Assembly (NCBI GenBank): GCA_025506515.1
Contig: CM046443.1
Span: 21,168,355-21,232,354, forward strand
From: Flaveria trinervia
Lineage: Eukaryota > Streptophyta > Magnoliopsida > Asterales > Asteraceae
Length of the DNA stretch: 64,000 nucleotides
Direction of reading: 5' to 3'
The notes under the pieces were generated by a model. The model ran no database searches. It saw nothing but the letters and a program-made list of their open reading frames with translations, and had not been told where the DNA came from. This document shows positions 33,998 through 45,480 of this stretch, piece after piece (position 1 is the stretch's first letter; each line of letters opens with the position of its first letter). The position numbers and the translations under genes were made by a program.

Positions 33998-34880
33998 TGG
34001 GTCGAACAAAATCCAACTTATTAATGGGCTTGACTATTTGCCAGTCAACTGAATGATGATTTATCTCACTCAAAATTGGAAAACCTTATACAGGTTTCAT
34101 GAAAAATCTATACAGAAATTGCTCAATATTCTTCAGCTGTGAAGATGGACAATGTTGCCACAAGGCTAGTCTGCCAAGGTATTTTGTTTTTATATTTTCT
34201 TATTTGTTTTATGGTTTCAAACTTGTACACCAAACAGTCAATCAAATTGGGCATGCAGATCGACAGCCAGTATTGGTGTCATGGAAAGAGTGGTGGCCAT
34301 ACCAGATGCTTCACGTCGCTTGTTCTATTCAGGCTGTTGGTTGTCGGGTTATATTTCTGTTTCCTAGATGAATTTATTCCCATAAGTGTGTACTATGTTT
34401 CATTTGGTAGACGTGTATCTTGTTGAAAGATATTTTAGATTATGTAAGTTATGGAATCAAGGATTTCTTAATGGCTTCTGTAATCTTATTCTGCAATGTC
34501 ATAATGGTAGAATAATATACTCTGTGACTCTGTGGTAGGTTGTCTGCTTTGTTGGAGAGAGATTTCTACTCCTAGCAAATAGCAATGCAATGAAAGCTCA
34601 ACCTGTAAAAAGCCCAGGCCTAAACAGGAAGAGCCCATTGGAGTTCATTATCTAAATGATCTCAATTTTGAATTTCATATGTTCTATAAGTTTGAAAGAC
34701 TGCCAAACTGGGCTGGCCTGGTAACTAACGGGTTCGGGTTAGACTGAATTTGTGTCCAAGTTGAGTGTTTGGAAAAAAAATGTCAATTTGGTTTTAGTTA
34801 AAACTCATCAGAATGGGTCGTACTGTGACCGATTAGTTTAGAGAGTAAGATAATAAACTTATCCATATATTTGGTTTATG
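33998..34880 (+). other. NAC downstream region, probable 3' UTR and flank
   Basis: No coding is recognised after the NAC stop. Frames here are short and have no domain. The first few hundred bases may be 3' UTR. The polyadenylation site could not be placed. Confidence 0.4.
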
Positions 34881-34889
34881 ACGGTTAGG

Positions 34890-35165
34890 ACAACATTGAA
34901 CAGAGGAGGTGGTGCGTTGAAGTGATGGTGGCAGTAGAGGTGGCATCGACAATGGTCTTGTGGAAGTGATAACTTTGGTGTCGTGGTGACAGTGGCGGTA
35001 GGATAGTGTTGAATTTGTGATGGGAGTAGCATTGGTGGTGGTGGTAATAGGGACTGCTGGGTGGTGGTGAATCTGTGATGGGAGTAGTATTGGTGGTGGT
35101 GGTGGTAAATGTATAGTAAAGGTAATTGTGCTTGCAAGTGGTGGAGGTGATGGTGGCCAATGGAT
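34890..35165. repeat. GGT-rich minisatellite
   Basis: Degenerate ggtggtggt runs. A roughly 57-bp unit (tgaat.tgtgatgggagtag.attggtggtgg) occurs twice, near 35008 and 35067. The long minus-strand His/Thr/Pro frames here are an effect of the repeat, not genes. Confidence 0.65.
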
Positions 35166-35199
35166 TATAAATTAAATCTACACCATCTTTTCAGATCTA

Positions 35200-35403
35200 C
35201 TTTAATCAATTTGTTCGATTAGAAATCCACAAATTATTGAACGCCTTAATTTCTTTAAAAACCCTCTCCATCAACAACTTTTTCTTGTTGAAGATGGTGT
35301 CATTATGCTCTTTCCAGAGGTACCAGCAAGCCGCGAGCGTAATTGTTTGCTCAATCTTGTTTGTTACATCCCCAAATGATAATGAGTGTATTTCAACAAA
35401 TCT
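35200..35403 (-). pseudogene. LINE ORF2 C-terminal end, fragment (downstream part)
   Basis: The minus strand encodes ACWYLWKEHNDTIFNKKKL and VFKEIKAFNNLWISNR, the typical end of the plant LINE reverse-transcriptase polyprotein after its zinc-binding region. It continues the LINE sequence at 40168-41110 and was split by Copia element C. Coding is interrupted and clearly dead. Confidence 0.7.
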
Positions 35404-35685
35404 TGTTGTAAACTAATTAGAATTACATAAGATTGACAAACAATAAAAAGTTCGTGTATGATTGTATTGAAAGAATCAGATACGATTACAAAAGAAAAAT
35501 CTTCCTATCAATAAACCTTAACACTCTATTTATCCCCCAAATTGGACCGTTAACAACCGTTAACCAGTTTAACCAATTTGACACATTACACCCTTCAACT
35601 ATTGTCACTAATATAAATACAAACAAGAAGCAACAAGTTAAAGAAATAACTCTTTGAACTTGCAGACATTGACCTTTAAAGTTAA
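35404..35685 (-). repeat. Element C 3' LTR
   Basis: It matches 39887-40160 with few differences, starting tgttgtaaactaatt. The last bases at the inner side (after gacctttaa, 35679) differ from the other LTR, so this end is approximate. Confidence 0.8.
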
Positions 35686-35695
35686 TGACTTGACT

Positions 35696-38600
35696 TCATC
35701 CAATTTCCAATCCTGAAATACAAAAATCAAACTTGGAACCAGGTAGAACTTTAGTGAACATATCTACAAGATTGCTTTCTGTACCAATTTGCACAACCAT
35801 CACTTCTTTGGCACTAATCACATCCCGGATAAAGTGACATTTTACCTTGATATGCTTAGTTGTATCATTGATTTTAGCATTCTTGGTTAATTGCACAGCC
35901 CCTTGATTATCACACATAATCACAGCACCATTATCATTTATACCCAAATCAGCTACAATTCCTCGTAGCCACAATGCTTCCTTTACAGCCTCTCCTAAGG
36001 CTATATATTCAGCCTCAGTAGTTGAGAGTGCAACAACTGACTGCAACTGTGCTTTCCAGCTAACAGTACTCCCCAACACCTTAAAAACATACCCTGACCG
36101 ACTATTATCAGGGTCCTTTGCATAATCAACATCAACATATCCTTCAATAGATTTACCAGTATCCCAACCATTCTTATCAAAAATTAAACCATAATTTTTA
36201 GTACCTTGAAGATACCTTATAACCCACTTGACAGCATTCCAATGAGCCTTACCAGGTGTTGTTACATATCTACTTATCAGGCTAGCAGCATAGGCCAAAT
36301 CTGACCTTGTACACACCATTAAGTACATAAGACTGCCAACACAATTTGCATATAGCACTTTAGCCATATATATCTCTTCATCTTCATCTTGAGGAGAGCC
36401 CTGTGAGGACAACTTGAAATGTGCTGCCAAAGGAGTCTTAACTGCCTTACACCCTTCCATAGTGTAATTCCTCAAAAGCTTATCCACATAAGACCTCTGA
36501 CACAACCACAACAACCTTTGTCTTCAACACCTCTTTATTTCCATCCCAAGTATCTTTTTAGCCTCACTCAACTCCTTCATTTCAAACTCTGACATCAGCA
36601 ATTTCTTCACCTTCTTTATCTCCACCTTGTCTTTGCAAGCTAACAACATGTCATTAACATACATCAATAGGTATACATAATTCCCATCTGTACTCTCCTT
36701 ATGATACACACAACTATCAAAGGAGCTTCTGAAAAACCCATGATTTACCATAAAATCATCAAACCTTTTATACCATTGTCTAGGGGCTTGCTTAAGACCA
36801 TACAAAGATCTTTTCAACAAGCAAACTTTATCCTCATTACCAGCTTTAATGAACCCCCTTGGTTGAGACATATAAATGTTTTCATCCAAATAGCCATACA
36901 AAAAGGCTGTTTTAACATCTAACTGCTCTAGTTCCAAATCAAAAGCAACATGTATAGACAATATAATCCTAATAAATGTATGCCTTACCACAAGTGAGAA
37001 GATGTCATTATAATCAATCCCAACTACCTGTGTAAACCTTTTAGCCACCAACCTGGCCTTGAATCTAGGCTTATCACTCCCTGACAATCCATCCTTTATC
37101 TTGTAAAGCCACTTACATGACACCACTTTCTGATCTGGAGGCTTATCAACCAGCTCCCATGTGTCATTCTTCATCAATGAAGCCATCTCATCTTCCATAG
37201 CCTCTTGCCACAGATCCTTTTCCTCTGATTTAACTGCCTCATCATAATAAAGTGGCTCCAAGATGCTCTTTTGCTTTACAATGCTAAAGGCAATTACAGA
37301 CAAGTGACTTTCATCCCTATACCTCAAAGGCTGCACTATAGTTCTTTTGGTTCTCCCTTTAGCAATACTATAGCTGCTTCTTGATGATGATGCTTCACTT
37401 ACTCTAGATCTCTCTTGTTCATTTGCTTCAACTTGAACACCTTTATTCAGATTCCCTTCGGAAGACTCCACCTCAAAGTGAACCCTCTCATGACTTGAAC
37501 TCCCTTCCGAAGCATATTTGTTCTCTTTCGAAGAAAATTTGGTTCCTTCTGAAGTATACGTTTTCTTTTCCGAAGTATATCCTCTAGCTTCTGAAGCATA
37601 TCTATCATCTTCCGAAGCCAAATTCTTTTCTTCCGAAGCAAACTTAGTATCTTCCGAAGCTAATTTGTTTCCAACCACATCTTTATAAAAGGTATTCTCT
37701 TGAAACTCCACATTTCTGCTCACAATCACCTTGGGACTACCATCATCCAATCTCCATAACCGATATCCCTTCACACCTTCAGGATATCCAAGCATGATAC
37801 ATTTTTGAGCTCTAGAATCTAGTTTATCTTGACTTATATGAGCATAAGCCACATATCCCACTACCCTCAAACTACTATAATCTGGTTTAGTTCCTGACCA
37901 GACTTCCATTGGGGTTCTCATATTTAAAGCTCTAGAAGGTGACCTACTTATCAAATAAGCAGCAATGCTTACCAACTCTCCCCAGAAGCACTTTGGTAAT
38001 CCAAAATTTAATCTCATGCACCTCACTCTTTCTAAAAGAGTCCGGTTCATCCTCTCAGCCAACCCATTCTGCTGAGGTGTACCAGGAATGGTCAAATGCC
38101 TAGCTATACCATTGTTCTTACAGAATTGATCAAATTCTTTGTTGCAAAACTCTAACCCATTATCAGTTCTCAACTTTTTCACCTTCCTTTCTGTTTGAGT
38201 TTCCACAAGGTTCTTCCAGTCTACAAACTTCTAGTAGGCATCACTCTTGTGCTTGAGCACATACACCCACACTCTTCTTGAAAAATAATCAATAATAGAC
38301 ATAAAATACATTGCTCCTCCCAAAGAAATCACCCTTGAAGGACCCCACAAATCATTATGTACATAATCCAAGATCCCTTTAGTAACTTGCTTACCCTTGC
38401 TGAACTTTACTCTACTCTTCTTTCCCATGACACAAGTCTCACAGAAACCAACATCATTAACCCTGAAATTATCAATGATGTCTTGTTTCCTTAACTCCTC
38501 CAGCCCTTGACTGCTCAAATGACCAAATCTTCTGTGCCACAAGGTGGATTTATTAATGTTAGATTGCACCAATGACACCTCATTGGTCAATATCTTCCCA

Positions 38601-39810
38601 TTTAACACATAAGTATTTTTGTTCCTCCTTGTTCCTGTGAGCACCACCAATAACCCTTTGATCACTTTAACTTTTCCATCCTTCAGACTCACGTGATGCT
38701 TATTCCTCTCAAAAGTTCCTAGAGACAACAGGCTTCTTTTGAGACTCGGAACATACTTGACATCATGAATTTCTACTTCAGATCCATTAGTTAACTTGAA
38801 GGTTACTAAGCCACTTCCTTGGATTCTACATGGCCTGTTGTCCCCCAACTTGACTTCTCCTAGATCAGATGACATATAATTCTTTAAACATGACTTGATT
38901 GGGCTCATGTGAAAAGAACACCCTGAATCTAGTATACAATGTTCTAGCTCATCCTTATTGGTGACACACATCACATCTTCACTCTCATATCCATCTGATG
39001 ACTAGATGACTTAGAGTGACTGGTTTCACCTCTTCTTTGTTTCCACTCTGGGCAGTCTCTTTTGAGATGATTCTCTGAATTGCAGACAAAGCACTTCTTC
39101 TTGTATCTTGACCTAGATCTTGTAGTCTACCTGTTCTTGTTTGTACGATGCTCTGATCTTCCTCTTCCTACCTCAACTCTTCATTTGACAAACAACCCAT
39201 CTCCACCTTCTTCTTTAAAATCAGATCTTCGCTTCAACTCCTTTGATTTGAGAGCACCCAATACTTCATCCATTGAAAGTGTCTCTCTCCCATACATGAG
39301 TGTTTCCACAAAGTGTTCATAACTATGAGGCAATGAGGTCCAGAACAATATTGCTTAATCTTCATCTTCTATTTTCACCTCAATGTTCTCAAGATCAAGA
39401 ATGAGTTTGTTAAACTCATCTGTATGATCTTCTAATGACTTGCCAGATCCCATACCAAACGTGTATAGCCGTTTCTTTAAGTACAATCGGTTGGCCAGGG
39501 ACTTGGTCATGTACAAAGACTTGAGTATAGACCATACTCCGGCTGTCGTGGTCTCCTTAGATACTTCTCTAAGAACTCGATCACCAAGACTCAATATGAT
39601 TGCACTATGAGCCTTCTCCATCATGTCTTTGTGTTTGAATTCAACATCTTTCTTCTCTTTCTCTGTGGCATCAGTTGGTATCACCACATTGCCCCCTTTC
39701 AGTGCATCAACAACTCCTTGATGAACCAACAGTGCTCTCATCTTCAACCTCCATAGACCGAAATCATTTCTCCCATCAAACTTCTCCAAATCAAACTTGG
39801 TCGACACCAT
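35696..39810 (-). pseudogene. Element C gag-pol polyprotein
   Basis: The minus-strand ATG at 39810 opens gag (STKFDLEKFDGRNDFGLWRL), with a stop after 39355. Then come a CCHC knuckle CFVCNSENHLKRDC (about 39055-39095), protease LDSGCSFHMSP (about 38925), GAG-pre-integrase with LWHRRFGHLS (about 38535), the integrase core (IDYFSRRVW at about 38285; RTDNGLEF and QQNGLAERMNRT at about 38050-38170), a linker with eight heptad repeats (37498-37662), RT and RNase H ending CISGLEIG at 35696. The RT catalytic box is YVND (36650-36661) instead of YVDD, which should abolish polymerase activity. Frame breaks lie at about 38210-38230 and 36515. Otherwise it is better kept than the other elements here. 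Confidence 0.9.
37498..37662 (-). repeat. Eight tandem 21-bp repeats in element C integrase-RT linker
   Basis: The DNA repeats cttccgaag-like cores every 19-22 bp. The protein repeats a heptad of the form (A/T)SE.xx(F/Y/L): ASEDTKF, ASEEKNL, ASEDDRY, ASEARGY, TSEKKTY, TSEGTKF, SSKENKY, ASEG. The linker between integrase and RT is normally variable, and repeat expansion is tolerated there. Confidence 0.8.
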
Positions 39811-39872
39811 CTTGCCACTCCAATTCTTGTTCCGTCGATTTGATCACGATCATCAATCAAACCGAGCCTTAT

Positions 39873-39884
39873 GCTTTGATACCA
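39873..39884 (-). other. Primer binding site, element C
   Basis: The minus strand reads TGGTATCAAAGC, two bases after the LTR end ...tttacaaca. Confidence 0.8.
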
Positions 39885-39886
39885 AT

Positions 39887-40167
39887 TGTTGTAAACTAAT
39901 TGGAATTACACAAGATTGACAAACAATAAGAAGTTCGTGTATGATTGTATTGAAAGAATCAGATACGATTACAAAAAAAGTCTTCCTATCAATAAACCCT
40001 AACACTCTATTTATCTCTGAAATTGGACCGTTAACAACTGTTAACCAGTTTAACCAATTTGACATATTATACCCTTCAACTATTGTCACTAATACAAATA
40101 CAAACAAGAAGCAACAAGTTACAGAAATAACCCCTTGAACTTGCAGACATTGACCTTTAACCCCACA
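39887..40167 (-). repeat. Element C 5' LTR
   Basis: From plus-strand tgttgtaaactaattgg to ccccaca, followed by aatct, which also precedes the other LTR. About 281 bp. Confidence 0.82.
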
Positions 40168-41110
40168 AATCTGTCACCGGGAAAGCATAAGCAAGGGAAA
40201 TATTAGACCATTGAGATATCATTTGCCAAATGATCATGGCAAAGTAACAAGATGTAAATAAGTGATCAACCGTTGTTTCGAATAAAAACACAAGGGGCAT
40301 CGATTAGAGTCCACCATGACTTTTCTAGTTCAAGCATCAGGTGCAGCGATGCGACCCAATTGCACCCGCCACGCAGAAAAGTTCACTATAATAGGAATTG
40401 ATTTACACCATTCAAACCTCGAAAGCGGCTTATATGAATCACAATTATCATATAAAATTGTTATTTACTTAACCAAGAACGTACCATTTCTGTCGTCCAA
40501 CCATTGCCACTTATCATTACCCCCAGAAGATCTACATATTAGAAGAAGTTTCAAGAGATCCCCCAAGTGTTGCAATTCAACTAGATGAGATGGGTTGGCA
40601 CTTCATTCCTACCTCCATGAGATAGTAGAATCTACCTTTAGTAACCACTTCGCCTGTGTCAATCTTTTTCTTTTTTCGTACTTGAATAAATTAGGTAACT
40701 TGTCACATAAAGTTTCATTATCCAACCATAAGTCGGCCAAAAATAGGATGTTTGAACCGTTTCTCACTTCCCCTTTTATCATATTTTTCAAGCAAATATT
40801 TTTCCGTGACAATAATTATGTCTTGGGTCTTGACAACATTATTCCACACATTGCCAATAGATTTTTTGCATGGAATGGGCATATTAGAGGAAGCATTACC
40901 ATGGATACTACCATCGATCACCTTTCTCCAAAATCAAATGGGCTTCAATTATATCTCCATCATTTCACGAGGCAACCATTTATATCCTTTAGCAAATCAA
41001 AACCAAGACCATGACCATCCTTGTGTTTGGGCTTAACAATTGAATCGTAGTTAACCCAATGGATTTTTGACTTATTTTTCGTTCCACTCCAAAGAAAGTT
41101 TCTTCTTATT
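40168..41110 (-). pseudogene. LINE ORF2 C-terminal region with zinc-binding domain, fragment
   Basis: Minus strand, across frames: KPKHKDGHGLGFDLLKDI (about 40970-41040), GNVWNNVVKTQDI (about 40825-40860), NGSNILFLADLWL (about 40725-40765), then DSNRCPLCFYSK and VDHLFTSCYFAMIIWQ (about 40220-40310). The last pair is the zf-RVT signature found after the RT of plant LINEs. Several stops are present. The sequence continues at 35403 on the far side of element C. The 5' part of the LINE is lost beyond about 41110. Confidence 0.75.
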
Positions 41111-42649
41111 TTTCAAGAAAAACTTGACCCGGAGCTTTTTAAAAGAATTTTTTTTATTAAAGTGATTCTTTCCCTCATAAATAAATTCGAAGCCTTTCAT
41201 AAAAATAATCTTTTCTAACAAATTCCAAACTCAACTCATTTAGTAAATCTTATCTTACTACTATAATATACAAACATGTTTTGTGTTACATATCAATTTT
41301 TTAGACCATCTTTAGCCACATGCCATTTTTCGAATTAGTTTACAATTATTTCCTAAAATATTGACATATTTATTTACATAACAAATGCAAATTTGTTTCA
41401 TTCTTTATCTTCAAATCATAACTAATATTGATTTCATTTCTAAGTTATCTACAATAAACATGAAATTCAATTTTTAAAACTTAGATAATTTTATTCCAAA
41501 TTAATTATTGATTATGAGATTCCGTCGGAATTTTTGTTTCTATTTACCTATATAATCTTGTATTTCAAATTATAACATTTCATCTTGTTATAACTTCAAA
41601 TCATATTCACAAATTGATGAGGTTTTCAACTTCTCGATGATTTTTAAATAATATCACGAAAATTACTTTTAAAAAGGTGACAGCTTTTATTTGATTTCTA
41701 TATTTTTAACAAGGTTTTCCATGTGGATTTTGAATTTCAATTTCTACTTCGAAAGAAGTTAGTCTTTTAATAAATTTTCACTACTTTATCCCTCTTCCTC
41801 TTTATAAATGAAATGATATATATTAAACTTCGATTCGATTCATTTTAAAGTTTGCTAAGATAACCATGACAACATTGATGTTAAAATTAAGTTTTACCAT
41901 TAAGGTTTTTATAATACGAGTCTAAATGCAACAAAGTAATCAAAACTCTAAAGAAACCTACTCTGTTGAAATGATGGTTGTTGATGAATATATTTTATGT
42001 CCAACTAATATATTTTTTAAGCAATTATCATAACTTTTTATTACTTATTACCAATTATAAATATCTTTAATAGTACTTTTGTACATGCAACTTTCTTGAG
42101 TAATGGTTTAGGGTTTGTAAAACAATGAGCTTGTTTTATTATTAGGTGTCCTACTATCGGTAAAAGTCTAAAATAATTTTAAGTATATTAACAGTCCGTA
42201 TAAGATTTTTATTTTTTTCACAATACCAAATTTTAAAACACAATGAGAGTTTCAGGTCGTTTGATGAACTTTTTTCTATTCAAATCTATTAAGGATAGAA
42301 TTGATCTAAGACAAAAAAAATAAGGTTAATAATAAAAAAAGAAATGTTGAATTTAATGAAGTATTCAAAATTTTGTCAAATATTTATATATATTTTTATT
42401 CTAAATTTTTGTATATAACAATGTGTATTTAAATCTTTAACAATTATGTCAATTTGTTAATTTAATTTTTTTCTTTTAGATAAAGAAGGTACATTTACAA
42501 ATGAAAAACTAAATGTTATATGTAATAAAGTATTCAATAATTTGTAGAATATAATGATTTATTTTATTATCTCGTCCACTCACTTATTTTTTGATTCCAT
42601 TACCTCATACCAAATAAACTCTTAATTGTTAACTTAATTCTTAGACCTC
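41111..42649. other. AT-rich stretch, no gene seen
   Basis: Very AT-rich, with no ORF of note and no recognised RNA gene. Possible decayed repeat DNA. The word tactactataatatac near 41250 resembles the 5' edge of the repeats at 43379 and 43467. Confidence 0.4.
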
Positions 42650-43328
42650 GTTTGTATCATAAAATTATTGAATTTAGAACTAGAATTGAACATATGGAAT
42701 TGAAATTGGAAAATTTTTCATATTCAATGAAATTTACTTTCTTTTTATTTATTCATGAAATGTTCAACAAGATATCTTCCTATTTTAATAAAAAAATATT
42801 TTGAGAAAACACGTACCAACATCACAATCATCCTCATCATAATTTTCTTGTCTCTCTCATATTAAATAATTACCTTAATTACTAATAATGTTATTTAACA
42901 TTTTTTAGATTCAATAAATTAAGAAAAATATCTCTTTATTAATGTTATTTCTAAATAAATAAATTTTTACAAAATAATAAAATTTTCTAAAGTATAAAAC
43001 TCTTTTATAAATAAGAATATTTTAAAATTGGTATCTTTAAAAAGTCAATTTTTAAAACAAAAAATAATAAATTTGGGAGTTATAATAATGAAATTTTTAA
43101 AAGTGATATTTTTATACAGTTTGTTTTATAACAAAATGTTTATTTGTTTTAGAAAAAAATTTAAAAATAAAATTTTAAAATGTTGATATAATTGTTTTAT
43201 GATTTATATACATTTTTCATATGTAATTTCAGTCATATCATATCTTATAATATCATTTTATAATTAATAAATTTATTATATTAATATTTTATATATTCAA
43301 CGCGTTAACGTACGAGTTTATTAAAGCT
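42650..43328 (+). mobile_element. Helitron-like AT-rich repeat, copy 1 (candidate)
   Basis: The last 530 bp align with 43530-44158. The 3' end reads acgagtttattaaagCTAG followed by T, fitting the CTRR-T end of Helitrons, with a short palindrome (acgcgttaacgt) just before. The left edge is uncertain. No helicase coding, so non-autonomous if real. Confidence 0.4.
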
Positions 43329-43378
43329 AGTTTACACTTAATTATATATGTAAAAATGCATTTTTTACTCACCATTTT

Positions 43379-43466
43379 TCTACTTTAATAAAAGAGTAAC
43401 TTGAGGTGCCATGTGGCTTTACTACAATCATTCTCACAAAAAATTTCTCGCTTCTCTCTTATCTTC
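43379..43466 (+). repeat. Truncated 5' end of the Helitron-like repeat
   Basis: tactttaataaaagagtaac and the following gccatgtggcttta match the start of the next copy at 43468, giving a partial tandem arrangement. Confidence 0.5.
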
Positions 43467-44158
43467 CTACTATAATAAAAGAGTAACTTGAGGTGTTATG
43501 TGGCTTCACCACAATCATTCTCACCAAAATTTACCGTCTCTCTCTCATTTTATATAATTACCTTAATTACTAATAATATATTTTTATATTTTTTACATTT
43601 GATAAATTAAAAAATATATCTCTTATTAATGTTATTCTTAAATAAACAAATTTTTTTTATAAAATAATAATTTTTCAAAGCATTAAATTTTTTAAAATAT
43701 GAAATATTTTAAAAAGTGGTATTTTAAAAATTCATTTTTTAGATTCCTTATTTCGATTCAACAATGTATGAATAGTTCCTTGATTTGGATTAAGGGATTC
43801 TTGAATCCTTGCCTTGGAATAAGAAGAAATGAAAGAAAACGGATTGAGATTAGCGCGATCTGATCCATTCTTAGAGATCAATCCTGAACCCAAAAATAAT
43901 TAATTTGGGAGTTATAATAAGAAAATTTTAAAAAATGACATTCTTATACGGTTTGTTTTAGAATAAAATGTTTATTTTTTTGAAAAACAATAAAACCAAA
44001 TTTTAAAAAGTTAATATCACCATTTTATTAGTTATAGTTATTTCTCATACGCAATTTTAATCATATTATATCTTAGAATATCATTTTATAATTAATAAAT
44101 TTATTATATTAATATTTTATTTATTCAAACCGTGTAATACACGAGTTTACTAAAGGTA
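43467..44158 (+). mobile_element. Helitron-like AT-rich repeat, copy 2, holding plastid DNA
   Basis: It begins ctactataataaaagag. The 3' end has a perfect hairpin CGTGT-aat-ACACG about 10 bases before ggtagT, the place where Helitrons carry a terminal hairpin, though the last four bases are GTAG rather than CTRR. It aligns with copy 1 except for a 150-bp insert of plastid rpoC2 sequence. Confidence 0.45.
43743..43894 (-). pseudogene. rpoC2: Nuclear plastid DNA insert: rpoC2 fragment
   Basis: The minus strand reads open for about 50 codons, including NPFSFISSYSKARIQESLNP and GTIHTLLNRNKE, which I recognise as the plastid RNA polymerase beta'' subunit. GC content and codon use differ from the surrounding AT-rich repeat, and the aligned sister repeat lacks it. 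It is non-functional here. The intact frame suggests either recent transfer or little time for decay. Confidence 0.75.
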
Positions 44159-44712
44159 GTATGAACATAATTGCCTAAAATGGAACAAGTTATGATAATC
44201 TTGGAGCGTTCACGTAGATTTATTATCTTTATCTTTATAATTTAATGAAAAGTTATTCATATCCTTCTAATAGATTCATCTTTTTTAAAATAATTAAATA
44301 ATACTCTTTTAATCAAAATTTACTAAATTTTTTCTCTTTTTTTCATTAAAATATATTATAAAAGATGAATATTGAGTTGGTAAACATAATAACTTACTTT
44401 TCACAGGTACATATAATCTTGATAATTAGTGGATAAAGGAACTTATAAAAATTACAATGAAATGAGTTTGTTTAAGTTTTTCTTATAAGTTAAAGATAAG
44501 AATAATTATAAGTAGTCTAATTTGAATGCTCTTATACCTAGTCCTCCATCCATCGAATCCTCATTACTCATTACCCATTGGGTTTACATGAATACCCACG
44601 AGCATAAGATATATTAGTTTATGATCTTTTGTGGGTGAAACTTATCCGTTTGGATGTTCATTACTCAAAATCCAATCTTAAACTAAACTTAAAAGCCGAC
44701 GTAAAATATCAA
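44159..44712. other. AT-rich stretch, no gene seen
   Basis: Flank between the Helitron-like repeat and the CACTA end. No coding or RNA gene recognised. Confidence 0.4.
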
Positions 44713-45480
44713 CACTACAAGAAATAAGGGCTATGACGACGACATTTGTCGACGCAATAGGGTCGGTTGTCGTCGTCGTAGACCTGGTCGTCAGTCATCA
44801 TAGCCTTGTCTCTATAGCTAATTTTTGAGTCGTCGCCAAAACCCTTGTCACCATAGAGGTCTATCCCGACGACAAGTTTTTGCCACAGAGTTGTTGACAA
44901 AAAAAAAATCATATTGTGTTTTAATTTAAAAATAATTTATTTTCCGTCCATGTCATCGCCATAGGTCCAACTATTTTTTTTATTTTGTTAAAAAATAAAA
45001 TATTTTTTTTAAAAACCTAACCTTACTATTTTATTTTTAATTTATAATTATTTTTATATTTTACAGGTATTTGCTAATATTTCAGGTTTCGGGAACTTTA
45101 TACACCAAACAAAAGCTAACATTACTAATATCTAAAAAATATATTTTACAATTCAAGTTACATACATGTGCATTCAAACAAAATAATCAACATAAGCATC
45201 TTTAATCTTTTATAAAACAAACAACTTATAATTGTCGTTATTTTGATCATCTTCGTCGTCATTAAGAATTGATTTCTTTTGTAAAATTCATATATTTGTT
45301 CTTTCATCTCACGCATGTAGTCGTAAGTGTATTCATTTCCTCATCCTATATAATGATAACCAACCTGATCGTTCATAACAAGAGATGCTTATTAATATTT
45401 TTATAAAAATTCGACAACATAACTATTGTAAAATGAAAAAAACATTACTTCCAATTATAAATAATAAAAGATAATAGTTT
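44713..45480. mobile_element. CACTA (En/Spm-type) transposon end, interrupted by element D
   Basis: CACTACAAGAAATAAGGG is a typical CACTA terminal repeat. It is followed by a subterminal inverted pair, ctatgacgacgaca (44731-44744) and tgtcgtcgtcgtag (44768-44781), and further gtcgtc words. Subterminal repeats of this kind bind the transposase in this superfamily. The other terminus (…CTTGTAGTG) was not found; it probably lies right of the window or is lost. The rest, to 45480, is AT-rich with no clear coding. Confidence 0.7.

Larger units (their letters stand above)
35404..40167 (-). mobile_element. Tnt1-like Copia LTR retrotransposon C
   Basis: A 4.8-kb minus-strand element with short LTRs of about 280 bp (35404-35685 and 39887-40167), a primer site and one gag-pol ORF broken by a few stops and shifts. 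The flanking caaatct at 35397-35403 recurs at 40166-40172; the 5-bp duplication is probably aatct. Compact size and short LTRs fit the Tork/Tnt1 group rather than the Sirevirus-like elements nearby. It is inserted in a LINE. Confidence 0.88.

Noticed and set aside
34099..34426. Overlapping 90-95-residue ORFs downstream of the NAC gene
   Set aside because: Two frames are open together, no domain or splice support, likely NAC 3' flank.
34859..35160. His/Thr/Pro-rich minus-strand ORFs
   Set aside because: They are explained by the GGT minisatellite. Several frames are open at once because of the repeat.
37498..37662. CRISPR-like array
   Set aside because: Repeats at about 21-bp spacing are continuous coding heptads in a plant retrotransposon, with no spacers of constant length.
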